NCBI GenBank assembly: GCA_035533075.1
Contig: DATLUO010000040.1
Coordinates: 1 to 36,451 of the forward strand
Source of the DNA: Pirellulales bacterium
GTDB lineage: Bacteria > Planctomycetota > Planctomycetia > Pirellulales > JAICIG01
DNA: 36,451 nucleotides
Direction of reading: 5' to 3'
Part shown: in pieces, positions 29,517-36,451 of the stretch
Layout of the letters: each line of letters begins with the position of its first letter
How positions within the stretch are numbered: position 1 is the stretch's first letter
The notes under the pieces: generated by a model
Told to the model about the DNA's origin: nothing
Databases searched by the model: none
Seen by the model: the letters and a program-made list of their open reading frames with translations, nothing else
Program-made: the position numbers and the translations under genes

Positions 29517-30740
29517 TCACAATCCCAAAAAGGGCACGGGCACAAGAAAGGCGTGCTGTTCATAGAGGCTGGCGACGCCATGCCACGAGGTGTACTGCGT
29601 CAGGAAGACGACAAGCACATAGAAGGCCACCACCGGCACCATTGCCAACCGCGCCGCCTGACGGACGAAAAAGTTGCGGTTCGTCGGCCGACGCGCAGCG
29701 CGGCCACACGTCCAGCCGGTGAGCAACCGGGCCGGAAAAATGAAGATCACAAACACCAGGCTCGGCAGCCAGGCCGCCTCGCGCGGCACCATCTCAATCT
29801 TCAGCAAATAGAGCGGCAGCGCGAAGAGCAGCGTACAAAACAGCGACAGCCAAAACAGCACCGGCGCCTTGTGAAACAGAGCGCGCACCGCCGAGAGCTC
29901 GAACTGCGCTCCGAACCGGTTCTCGGCCGCGAAGCGGGCCTGCAGGAACGGCAAGTACATCAGCACCCACATCAATACAAACGCCCCCAAAAAACCGACC
30001 GGCGGAACCTTTTGCGCGGCAGCCAGCAAGCTGATGGGAACGAACAGCCAGACCAGTCCGCCGACAAACCCTCGCAGACCCAGCCAGAAATAGTGCCGCA
30101 ATTGCAAGCCGGCGACGAACTGCAACACGGCGTCGCGGGTTTCGGTATAGGCCCCTTTGCGACGGAGACTTTTCAAGAGTCGAACCGGCCGCGGCCAAAG
30201 AAAATGCCGCAAACGGCCTCCCCGCCAACAGGCACTCACGATATGCGCGACGGCCAGCACCGTGAGTACGATCAGCGCCATCGACCAGCCACGGGCTGCC
30301 CGGCTTTCGGGATCGATCAGCGTGGCCGATGCAGCCATCGACGAGACGAACCGCAACGGCAGCAACACCAGCCATGTGCCAAACGCAATGCTGCCCAATC
30401 GGGCGGCCTTCCGCACGCCGATGAAGCCGTCCCTAAGCCGTCCCGTTCGGGCAATCCGCCCGCTCACCTGCAGCAGGTATCCCAGGCTCAGCATCTGCAA
30501 CACTGGATAGCTGGCCAGCAGCGCCAAGCCGACGATCAGCGTCGCCGCGCCAAACAGCCAATCGGTGGCCGAAACGGTCAGCCGGGCAACCTTCCTGACA
30601 AAACCGACTTGAGGCTCGTCGAAGGCGGCGGGCCTGTCGACCGATTCGGCCACAACAGCGCCGCCAGCGGCATCGACCGTGTCGATCACCTCGGCGTAGT
30701 GTGGAACGTCGGCTGCCGCGATAGGGGTGGAAGAAAACAT
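29517..30740 (-). CDS. Multi-pass membrane protein of unknown function
   Basis: Unrecognised inner-membrane protein of about 407 residues with some eight hydrophobic segments (LFGAATLIVGLALLASYPVL, IAFGTWLVLLPLRFV, WSMALIVLTVLAVAHIVSAC, GGLVWLFVPISLLAAA, FLGAFVLMWVLMYLPFL, FWLSLFCTLLFALPLYLL, WLPSLVFVIFIFPARLL, MVPVVAFYVLVVFLT). The SLGYLLQVSGRIARTGRLRDGF phrase after the first helices is typical of a planctomycete-specific DUF4013-like family. Start: ATG at 30740 gives an acidic N-terminus (MFSSTPIAAADVPHY); GTG at 30788 is possible. It converges on the Cys-containing gene with 7 bases between stop codons. Confidence 0.8.
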   Translation of the reverse strand: MFSSTPIAAADVPHYAEVIDTVDAAGGAVVAESVDRPAAFDEPQVGFVRKVARLTVSATDWLFGAATLIVGLALLASYPVLQMLSLGYLLQVSGRIARTGRLRDGFIGVRKAARLGSIAFGTWLVLLPLRFVSSMAASATLIDPESRAARGWSMALIVLTVLAVAHIVSACWRGGRLRHFLWPRPVRLLKSLRRKGAYTETRDAVLQFVAGLQLRHYFWLGLRGFVGGLVWLFVPISLLAAAQKVPPVGFLGAFVLMWVLMYLPFLQARFAAENRFGAQFELSAVRALFHKAPVLFWLSLFCTLLFALPLYLLKIEMVPREAAWLPSLVFVIFIFPARLLTGWTCGRAARRPTNRNFFVRQAARLAMVPVVAFYVLVVFLTQYTSWHGVASLYEQHAFLVPVPFLGL

Positions 30741-30915
30741 TGGTAACGCGGCGAAAGTACCTATCCTTGCAATCCAGTCCCCAGCCACCTTAAGATACCC
30801 GGCCGGCGGTGATTCGGTGTCAAAAATCTTGCCCGTGCGGATTTAATCTTGTAGGGTGTAGCGAGCGCGATCAAGTTCGCACCGAACCAGCCACTGCCCA
30901 CTTCTGAGAACAGCC

Positions 30916-31155
30916 ATGACGATCCAACAAATCCGCAATTTTTATGACGCCGAACCGTTCCAACCGTTCGTTATTCATCTGGCCGACGGCCGGGAGGTTC
31001 CTGTACCCAGCCGTGAATTCATGGCCTCCGCGCCCAGCGGGCGGACCGTTATTGTGTATCAGCCCGATGACACGTGGAACGTAATCGACTTGTTGCTCGT
31101 CACGGACCTGGAAGCGAAGCGGGCCGGCAACGGTGCCCGGCGGCGAAAGCGATAA
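30916..31155 (+). CDS. Small conserved protein upstream of an SDR
   Basis: 79-residue cytosolic protein whose sequence (MTIQQIRNFYDAEPFQPFVI, then HLADGREVPVPSREFMA and VIVYQPDDTWNVIDLLLVT) looks like a compact beta-rich domain and has clean coding character, unlike the shadow frames around it. I recognise the 'EPFQPFVIHLADGR' pattern as common in small planctomycete proteins but know no function. It ends 5 bases before the SDR ATG, so the two are probably in one transcript. Confidence 0.8.
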   Translation: MTIQQIRNFYDAEPFQPFVIHLADGREVPVPSREFMASAPSGRTVIVYQPDDTWNVIDLLLVTDLEAKRAGNGARRRKR

Positions 31156-31160
31156 CGTCC

Positions 31161-31967
31161 ATGAAGCTTGAACTGGAGCATCAGGTTTCGGTAGTCGTCG
31201 GCGGCGCTCGCGGCATCGGGCGTGCCATCGCCGTTGCGTTGGCGGAGGAGGGCGCGACCGTCGTGCTCGTCGATCGCGAGCCGGCGGTGGCCGAGGTCGC
31301 CCGAGCACTCGAAGACCGCAGCGGCCGCGCGGCGGCGGGCGTGGTGGGCGATGTCACCGATTACGCGGCGATGCAACGCCTGGCTGCCGAGACGCACCAG
31401 CGCCAGGGCCGCATCGACCATGTGTTCTTTGCAGCCGGCGTCGGTTCGGGCAAGTACGGCTTTCCCTTCTGGAACCTGGAACCGGCCGACTGGGGCCGCG
31501 TCTTGCAAGTCAACCTCGTCGGTGCGGTCCACGTGGCGCATGCCTTTGCGCCGTTCCTGATCGCCGCCCGCAGCGGTACGTTTCTGTTCGTCTCGTCGAT
31601 CGCCGGGCAGATCGGTTCGCCGACCGATCCGCCCTACAGTGCCGCCAAAGCGGGGTTGATCAACTTCTCGCAGTGCGCAGCCAAGGATCTGGCCGAATAC
31701 AACGTGCGGGTGAACTGTGTTTGTCCCGGAATGATCAAAACGGAGTTGAACCAATCGGTGTGGGCGGCGTGGCGTGCGCGGCAGCCCGACGGCGCCCAAG
31801 GCTACGAGGAATGGGCGGCCGAAAAAATCCGCCGCAACGTGCCGCTCAACCGCTGGCAGGAGGCCGAAGACGTGGCCGCGCTGGCGGTCTTCCTGGCATC
31901 GGCGCGTGCCAAGAACATCACCGGGCAAACGATGAACGTCGACGGCGGGCAGGTCATGCACTGGTAG
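31161..31967 (+). CDS. Short-chain dehydrogenase/reductase
   Basis: Classical SDR of 268 residues: NAD(P)-dependent oxidoreductase with a Rossmann fold. The cofactor loop reads VVGGARGIGRAIAVALAEEG, with an acidic residue after the second strand (VVLVDRE) that favours NAD. Active-site elements are LFVSSIAGQ (Ser), YSAAKAG (Tyr-x-x-x-Lys) and NVRVNCVCPGMIKTEL. The C-terminal AKNITGQTMNVDGGQVMHW is typical. The ATG at 31161 is chosen over an upstream frame start inside the preceding gene. Substrate unknown. Its TAG (31965-31967) abuts the stop of the convergent nucleoside hydrolase with no spacer. Confidence 0.93.
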   Translation: MKLELEHQVSVVVGGARGIGRAIAVALAEEGATVVLVDREPAVAEVARALEDRSGRAAAGVVGDVTDYAAMQRLAAETHQRQGRIDHVFFAAGVGSGKYGFPFWNLEPADWGRVLQVNLVGAVHVAHAFAPFLIAARSGTFLFVSSIAGQIGSPTDPPYSAAKAGLINFSQCAAKDLAEYNVRVNCVCPGMIKTELNQSVWAAWRARQPDGAQGYEEWAAEKIRRNVPLNRWQEAEDVAALAVFLASARAKNITGQTMNVDGGQVMHW

Positions 31968-33011
31968 TCATCGCTCGCTCCTTGCCGGCGGCTGAGAGCA
32001 AAGCTGCACGAGCGCTTCCACAATGCGAGCGCGACGATCGGCCGGCGCCACGAGATAGCGATGTCGCCCCGCGGCATCGGCCGTGAATTTCGTAAAGCCG
32101 TCCGGCTCGACGGCCACCATGCCCGATGGCGAAAGGTCGAAGTAGCCGCGATCAGGATAAACTGCGTAGAGTACGCTCGTCAGATCCCAGGTGGGCCGCT
32201 CGTGCGGCGGCGGATTGCGAAGGATGTAGGCCTCGGCCAGCGGATGGTGCTCGACGTAGCCGTAATCGCGCTCGATGCTCACGGCCGGATAGGGCAAGGC
32301 GATGCCGACTTCGAACCCGCTCCAGACCATCGGGGTCGGCCAGCGCTGGGCGACCGTCCGCGCACTGGCCACGTCCTGAGTGATGTTATATTCGCGGTAG
32401 CGCCGCTCGCCGCCGATCGAAGTAAAGGCGCCGGCCATCAACGACAGCAGGCGGACCTTGCGTCGCACCAACTCCTCGCCTGGCAACGGCGAAACATCAT
32501 CGGGCGGCGAGTCGAGCAGCCGGGCCAGATTGGTCGAGAAGCCGACCTGCACGATCACGACTGATGCGTCGTCTTCGCCCGCCAGCGTCTTGCGGAGCAG
32601 GCGGGTGGCCGACGGTAGCTCAGAACCATAGGTCTCGCTGCGCGGATAACGCAACCGGCCGTCGTCGCGCCGTTCGGCAAGCGAAAGAAACTGGCTTTCG
32701 GCGCGGACTCCACCTCGGCCGACGATGCCGATCGGAACTTGCCCGCGGCCGTAAAAGTGGTTTATCGCTTCGACGAACGGCGCGGCCAGCTCGTTGTCGG
32801 CGCTGACGGTGACGGCCAGCAATCGACAGGCGCCGCGGTCCGCGAGCGCGTGGATCATGCCCAGCGCCAGCACGTCGTCGCAATCGCCGCAAATATCGGT
32901 ATCGAAGATCAGCCGGACGGCGTCGGGCGATCGTGCATCGTCGGCTTTCGCCGCAACCGTGAGGTGCGCCGCGAGACTCAATGCAAGCAGGCTCAAGATT
33001 GTGGCTTTCAC
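31968..33011 (-). CDS. Exported nucleoside hydrolase family protein
   Basis: Inosine-uridine-preferring nucleoside hydrolase-like enzyme, cleaving N-glycosidic bonds of ribonucleosides. The 347-residue protein starts at GTG (33011) with a signal peptide (ILSLLALSLAAHLTVAAKA), so it is probably periplasmic. The calcium-binding signature is FDTDICGDCDDVLAL, a close match to DTDxGxDxDDxxAL. Later family elements are AVTVSADN, VQVGFSTNLARLL and LSLMAGAF, then EYNITQDVASARTV with the Asn/Asp region of the active site. A substrate-specific His is not obvious. The GTG overlaps the stop of the upstream small membrane protein (GTGA), so the two are co-translated. Confidence 0.9.
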   Translation of the reverse strand: MKATILSLLALSLAAHLTVAAKADDARSPDAVRLIFDTDICGDCDDVLALGMIHALADRGACRLLAVTVSADNELAAPFVEAINHFYGRGQVPIGIVGRGGVRAESQFLSLAERRDDGRLRYPRSETYGSELPSATRLLRKTLAGEDDASVVIVQVGFSTNLARLLDSPPDDVSPLPGEELVRRKVRLLSLMAGAFTSIGGERRYREYNITQDVASARTVAQRWPTPMVWSGFEVGIALPYPAVSIERDYGYVEHHPLAEAYILRNPPPHERPTWDLTSVLYAVYPDRGYFDLSPSGMVAVEPDGFTKFTADAAGRHRYLVAPADRRARIVEALVQLCSQPPARSER

Positions 33012-33436
33012 GGGCGTGCCTCAATATCCGGTGAATACACGGTGTCGCCCTCGACAATCGGGTTTGTCACATAGCGCATCCTCGCAACCTGATCGGAGCC
33101 GTGAGAGAAGTGAATTTCGACGACGTTGGGACCAAGAAACTGGTTAACGCGGGCCGTAGCTTTGAAATTCGCGAAACGAGTGATCTTTTCGCCGGAATCG
33201 TAGATGGCCACCGTCTTGACCGACTTAAGGAATCGAGGATCTTCGAATCTCACGTACGCCGCCTGATTTCGTTCGTCCACCCAAACCACTTTTCCATGCG
33301 GCTGCCGAGGCGTGATTGCAGCTTGATACCATTGGCCTAACCAACCGAGACTGCAACCCAGCGCAAGTGCAGCGAGCATGAAGCTCCTTAAACTGAACTG
33401 TGCCCACCTGCGTCTGCTTCGGATTTGCACGGTCAT
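33008..33436 (-). CDS. Small membrane protein with FSLR motif
   Basis: Unrecognised 142-residue protein. After a short basic N-terminus it has the planctomycete-typical AQFSLRSF phrase before a single helix (MLAALALGCSLGWLGQWY), then a compact beta domain (KVVWVDERNQAAYVRFEDPR, then TVAIYDSGEKITRFANF and VVEIHFSHGSDQVARMRYV). The ATG at 33436 is preferred to an upstream in-frame start at 33541 that would add 35 residues without coding character. The beta domain faces the periplasm or cytosol depending on orientation. It is coupled to the nucleoside hydrolase by a GTGA overlap. Confidence 0.78.
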   Translation of the reverse strand: MTVQIRSRRRWAQFSLRSFMLAALALGCSLGWLGQWYQAAITPRQPHGKVVWVDERNQAAYVRFEDPRFLKSVKTVAIYDSGEKITRFANFKATARVNQFLGPNVVEIHFSHGSDQVARMRYVTNPIVEGDTVYSPDIEARP

Positions 33437-33529
33437 GATATTTGGGTCATGCGTCGAGACGCTCAACCGCATCGAGCAAGCCAAGCGCTCGCCCAGCGTG
33501 GCCACGTTCGACAACCTACTACAAATAAA

Positions 33530-33637
33530 TGACAGAAACATTGCCAGACAGAAAAATTGAGCAGATGGCGAAAAACATGGATGGGCGCGCCTGCATTAAT
33601 CCTTCCCTCGTTTTTCTGTCTGGTAATTTTTCTGTCA
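33530..33637. repeat. Inverted-repeat element (27-bp arms)
   Basis: Arms 33530-33556 (TGACAGAAACATTGCCAGAC...) and 33611-33637 match as reverse complements at 25 of 27 bases and enclose 54 bases. The motif GACAGAAA occurs twice in each arm. No gene is contained. The stretch 33437-33777 has no other convincing feature. It resembles a miniature inverted-repeat transposable element. Confidence 0.75.
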
Positions 33638-33777
33638 CCAATCCGTCCGACCCGCCATGCCAATAACCGTCGACGCCGCTGAACCGCGCGATGCAGCGGG
33701 GCGAAGCCGAAGCAGACCGCGCAAGTCGGCCCGACGCCGGCAAGCGAAAAGTACGCAAGTAATCGAATACGAATAAA

Positions 33778-34773
33778 TCAGGTCGTCTTGGGCCGCGCGA
33801 TGTTCACGTAGGCGTGAACGTGGGGCGAGCCGCGGAAGTGCCAGACAAAGCCGGGGCCTTCCAGCCGCCAGATGTCCCACTCTTCGTCGCCGCCCAGATT
33901 GCCCGACTGATAAAAGGCGGCGTGCAACTTCGCCAGACCGCCTTCGGACTTGAGGATCGTCACGGCCTCGTCGACGTCTTCTTGACGATAAGGCGCCAAG
34001 ATGACTTTGATCACCTGCTCGACCAGGGCCTGCTGGTCGGGCGACAGCTCGCCCACCGCGATGCCGGGGAACGTCGCCTGCGGACCTTGCACGGGCACCT
34101 GGTTTTCTTGCGGGGCCTTGGGCAGCAACGCCTTCTCGCGCTGCTTGCCGTCGAGCGCGGCGAAGACCTCGTTGGCCTTCTGGGTTTGATAATAGAAGAC
34201 GTTGCCCGGCAGACCGGCCTCGCCGTCGCCTTCTCCGTGGCCGTAAATGATCGGGCCGCCGAAGGCCACGTTCTCCACGCTGTCGCCGTCGGCCCGAATG
34301 GTCATGTGGCGGCCCGTCATTTCGAACTCGAACCGGCCGGTGCCCGGCGCGCCGAACAAGGCCACGTGATAGCGGCCGAACCCGCCCGCGTCGCCCTCCA
34401 TTTGCTTGAGGAACCGCTCATAACCGTCGGGGCTGGTCACGCCGCGGAAGATCTCGTCGATGGTCGCCTGCTGCTCCTTGGAGAAGAAGTCGGCGATGCT
34501 CGGTTTGGTGATCGCCCAGTTGGCGTTGATCTTCTGCCGCAGCGGATGGTCGAACTCGAAGCAGATTTCCTTGCGTTGCTCGTCGCTGAGCGACTCGTAC
34601 AACCGCTTGGCGGCCGTTTCAGCGGCGCTGCTCGCCAGGGGAGCCGCGGAAGCCCTGGGCACCAGCGGCATCGTGCCCGCGATCAGAGCGGCACCGCCCG
34701 CCGCTTTGACGAAATCGCGTCGCGTCCAACCACTTTCGCACTCCGGGCAGGTTATCCGTTTGTCGTTGTTCAT
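33778..34773 (-). CDS. Tat-exported DUF3500 protein
   Basis: Predicted secreted protein of 331 residues. A short Cys-containing leader (ITCPECESG) precedes a twin-arginine signal (WTRRDFVKAAGGAALIAG, RR at about 18-19), implying export in folded form, perhaps with a cofactor. The body fits DUF3500: LSDEQRKEICFEFDHPLRQ at the start of the domain, GRYHVALFGAPGTGRFEFEMTGRH in the middle, FGGPIIYGH, and a C-terminal WDIWRLEGPGFVWHFRGSPHVHAYV with conserved His residues that could bind metal. The enzymatic role is unknown. It is transcribed in the same direction as the DUF1501 gene upstream, with an 87-bp spacer. Confidence 0.9.
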   Translation of the reverse strand: MNNDKRITCPECESGWTRRDFVKAAGGAALIAGTMPLVPRASAAPLASSAAETAAKRLYESLSDEQRKEICFEFDHPLRQKINANWAITKPSIADFFSKEQQATIDEIFRGVTSPDGYERFLKQMEGDAGGFGRYHVALFGAPGTGRFEFEMTGRHMTIRADGDSVENVAFGGPIIYGHGEGDGEAGLPGNVFYYQTQKANEVFAALDGKQREKALLPKAPQENQVPVQGPQATFPGIAVGELSPDQQALVEQVIKVILAPYRQEDVDEAVTILKSEGGLAKLHAAFYQSGNLGGDEEWDIWRLEGPGFVWHFRGSPHVHAYVNIARPKTT

Positions 34774-34802
34774 TGCCGCAGCTCCTGATAGGGGTCGATT
34801 TG

Positions 34803-34823
34803 CAAGCCCGACCGCCGGGCTTG
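34803..34823 (-). promoter_or_regulatory. Leader hairpin upstream of the DUF3500 gene
   Basis: A perfect 8-bp stem (CAAGCCCG/CGGGCTTG) with a 5-base loop lies 30 bases upstream of the DUF3500 start codon, between that codon and the candidate -10 at 34832-34837. It has no U-tract. It could stabilise the mRNA 5' end or attenuate read-through from the DUF1501 gene. Confidence 0.4.
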
Positions 34824-34831
34824 TGCTGGCT

Positions 34832-34837
34832 AGTATA
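34832..34837 (-). promoter_or_regulatory. Candidate -10 element of the DUF3500 gene
   Basis: TATACT on the minus strand in an AT-rich pocket (GTTTGTTATACTAGCC), 59 bases before the ATG. No convincing -35 element is seen 16-18 bases upstream. Confidence 0.35.
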
Positions 34838-34860
34838 ACAAACTTGCTCGTCGTTCGTAG

Positions 34861-36303
34861 TCACACCAAGATCTCGTGGACCACCCGGCCGCTGACGTCG
34901 GTGAGGCGGAAGTCGCGGCCGCTGTAACGATAGGTGAGCCGCTCATGGTCGATGCCCAGCATGTGCAGAATCGTGGCGTGCAGGTCGTGAATATGGACCT
35001 TGTCTTTGACGGCGTCGTTGCCGAACTCGTCGGTCTCGCCAAACGCCAGGCCGCCTTTGACGCCGCCGCCGGCCAGCCAGGACGTGAAACCACGGGCATG
35101 ATGATCGCGGCCTTTCGCCCCTTGCGACCAGGGCGTGCGGCCGAACTCGCCGCTCCAAACGATCAACGTTTCGTCGAGCAGGCCCCGGCGTTTGAGGTCG
35201 CTGATCAGGGCCGCGATGGGCCGGTCGCTCTGCTGGGCGTGCTTGGCGTGGTTCAGGATGTCGCCGTGATCGTCCCACGGCTGCCCGCCGCCGAAGTAAA
35301 CCTGCACCATCCGCACGCCGCGCTCGACCAACCGCCGCGCCACCAGGCAGGCGTCGGCAAACTGGCCGGGGCCATAGTCGTCGCGTGTGGCGACCGTCTC
35401 GCGATTGAGGTCGAACACTTCCTGGGCCGCGAACTGCAAGCGGAACGCCATCTCCAGCGACTCGATCCGCGCTTCGAGCTGGCCGTCTTCGCCGCGCTCG
35501 GCGAGGTGCTCGCGGTTGAGTTGCTGCAACAGGTCGAGCTGCTTTCGCTGGGCGTCGGGCGGCAGATAGTTGTTGTGGACGTGCTCGATGACCGACTGCG
35601 GGGCGATTTTGCCATTGTTGATGTGGCAGCCCTGAAACACGCCCGGCAGAAAACTGTTGCCCCAAAGCTGCGGTCCGACCGTCGGCTTGCCGGGGCAGAG
35701 CACCACGAAGCCCGGCAGGTTCTGGTTCTCGGTCCCCAGGCCGTAGGTCAGCCACGAGCCCATGCAAGGCCGCGTCGGTTGCGTGTGGCCCGAGTTCATC
35801 ATCAGCAAGGCCGGCTCGTGGTTGGGAATGTCGGTGTGCATCGAACGAATCACGCACACCTCGTCGATCACTTGGGCCGTGTGCGGATACAGCTCGCTCA
35901 CATCGATGCCGTTCTGGCCATACTTGGCGAACTTGAAGGGCGAGGGGAACAACTTGCCGACCGTGCGCTGATAATTCTTCGTCAGCTCTTCGGGCTGCTG
36001 ACCGGCATATTTCTCCAACGCCGGCTTGGGGTCGAATGTATCGACGTGCGACGGGCCGCCGTTCATGAACAGGAAGATCACCCGCTTGGCCCGCGGCGCG
36101 AAGTGCGGCGACTTCGGCGACAGCGGACTGGCCGCCGCGCCGCTCGAGGCGGCCTGCGCGGCCCCCTCGCCCAGCAGTCCCGCATCGGCCAGCACCGCCG
36201 CCAGGCCCAGGGCACCGAAGCCGGTGCCCATCTGCGACAGCCAGCGCCGCCGCGAAGAGGGAAGCCCAAGGTGAAGATGGTTTTCCGCGATGTGGATTCT
36301 CAT
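34861..36303 (-). CDS. DUF1501 family exported protein
   Basis: 480-residue planctomycete DUF1501 protein with an alkaline-phosphatase/sulfatase-like fold. The N-terminal signal (SSRRRWLSQMGTGFGALGLA) is Tat-like. Family motifs: KRVIFLFMNGGPSHVDTFDPKP, VIRSMHTDIPNHEPALLMMNSG, GSWLTYGLGTENQNLPGFVVL, DACLVARRLVERGVRMVQVY, WDDHGDI, LIVWSGEFGRTPWSQ, GRDHHARGFTSWLAGGGVKGG and HDLHATILHMLGIDHERLTYRY. Asp/His residues in these motifs are likely metal ligands. DUF1501 genes usually follow a large PSD1/DUF1549-DUF1553 cytochrome-like gene in the same operon. That partner would lie beyond the right edge, but the 148 bases remaining show only a spacer. Confidence 0.95.
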   Translation of the reverse strand: MRIHIAENHLHLGLPSSRRRWLSQMGTGFGALGLAAVLADAGLLGEGAAQAASSGAAASPLSPKSPHFAPRAKRVIFLFMNGGPSHVDTFDPKPALEKYAGQQPEELTKNYQRTVGKLFPSPFKFAKYGQNGIDVSELYPHTAQVIDEVCVIRSMHTDIPNHEPALLMMNSGHTQPTRPCMGSWLTYGLGTENQNLPGFVVLCPGKPTVGPQLWGNSFLPGVFQGCHINNGKIAPQSVIEHVHNNYLPPDAQRKQLDLLQQLNREHLAERGEDGQLEARIESLEMAFRLQFAAQEVFDLNRETVATRDDYGPGQFADACLVARRLVERGVRMVQVYFGGGQPWDDHGDILNHAKHAQQSDRPIAALISDLKRRGLLDETLIVWSGEFGRTPWSQGAKGRDHHARGFTSWLAGGGVKGGLAFGETDEFGNDAVKDKVHIHDLHATILHMLGIDHERLTYRYSGRDFRLTDVSGRVVHEILV

Positions 36304-36341
36304 AGCCTACCTAGCCTGGATTCCCATAGTGCCGTATTCAC

Positions 36342-36384
36342 CTAAGAGTCGGCCCCCCCGATCCAACGGGGCCGGGGCCCTTAG
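36342..36384. terminator. Hairpin upstream of the DUF1501 gene
   Basis: CTAAG (36342-36346) pairs with CTTAG (36380-36384), and GGCCCC pairs with GGGGCC further in. It lies 39 bases before the DUF1501 start (minus strand) and could terminate an upstream transcript or shape the leader. No T-run is adjacent. Confidence 0.35.
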
Positions 36385-36451
36385 TCGATCGCTTTACACC
36401 ATAGCGGCGCTTCAACCGAATTGAAATCGCAGACGCTTGTTGCCTAGCCAC

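Noticed and set aside
30741-30915. Possible further copy of the GTAGGGTGGG repeat (GTAGGGTGTAGCGAGCGCG near 30852)
   Set aside because: Only a partial match of about 15 bases and no CCCACC end; too weak to count.
33463-33758. Short minus-strand frames (66-79 residues) across the inverted-repeat element
   Set aside because: They read through the repeat arms and look like annotation artefacts generated by the element.
34876-36345. 489-residue plus-strand frame opposite the DUF1501 gene
   Set aside because: Antisense shadow; the DUF1501 motifs are unambiguous on the other strand.
1-36451. Search by eye for tRNA, rRNA and transposase genes
   Set aside because: No tRNA-like TTCRANNC arms with matching acceptor stems, no rRNA signatures and no DDE, HUH or recombinase motifs were recognised; small tRNAs could still be missed without a covariance-model scan.

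Overview
The window looks like chromosomal DNA of a planctomycete, probably a Pirellulales-type lineage. The evidence is high GC, genes of families typical of that phylum (DUF1501, DUF1571, DUF3500, NPCBM, M81/MlrC-like, DUF4058, several Uma2-type genes, a PEP-CTERM protein, DUF4175- and DUF4129-like proteins), tetrahydromethanopterin (H4MPT) biosynthesis genes, and small membrane proteins carrying an 'FSLR' motif just before the first helix. All assignments come from reading the sequence; no database search was run. I recognised no rRNA, tRNA, CRISPR array or complete transposase.

Layout. 65-3077 (+) is a tight three-gene cassette (methyltransferase, FAD oxidoreductase, type III polyketide synthase) for a small aromatic or polyketide product. 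It is followed by a PEP-CTERM protein at 3273-4259. A 566-bp non-coding stretch (4260-4825) holds a 42-bp perfect palindrome between two direct repeats. From 15065 down to 4826 (-) runs a long envelope operon: DUF4175-like membrane protein, a Uma2 insertion, a low-complexity coiled-coil secreted protein, a helical secreted protein, an NPCBM protein, an HtrA protease with intact catalytic triad, and a second HtrA-like protein that has lost all three catalytic residues. Most junctions are ATGA overlaps. Divergent from it (15187-17645, +) are a lipoprotein and a membrane protein with a roughly 160-residue GGQQQ repeat and a DUF4129-like tail.

17714-19617 (-) holds a deleted Uma2 pseudogene and glgC. 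19701-21252 (+) encodes DUF447 and beta-RFAP synthase, the entry to H4MPT biosynthesis. 21336-24453 (+) has small membrane and coiled-coil proteins, a long imperfect hairpin next to a fragment of a short-chain dehydrogenase gene, and a DUF4058 protein. 24536-27273 (-) has a rhomboid-like protein lacking its catalytic dyad and an MlrC-like M81 peptidase. 27457-29509 (+) is a coupled DUF1571 lipoprotein - dapB - small Cys-containing protein unit. 29517-36303 contains a multi-pass membrane protein, a small conserved protein coupled to an SDR, a nucleoside hydrolase with a small membrane protein, a Tat-exported DUF3500 protein and a DUF1501 protein.

Three kinds of repeat run through the spacers: short tandem arrays, mostly of exact 7-bp period, that often supply or abut the start or stop codons of neighbouring genes; a palindromic ~40-bp repeat present four times at three loci; and long inverted repeats that look like miniature mobile elements. 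The most interesting biology is the envelope operon with its paired active and inactive HtrA proteins, the inactive rhomboid, and the way repeats shape gene ends.
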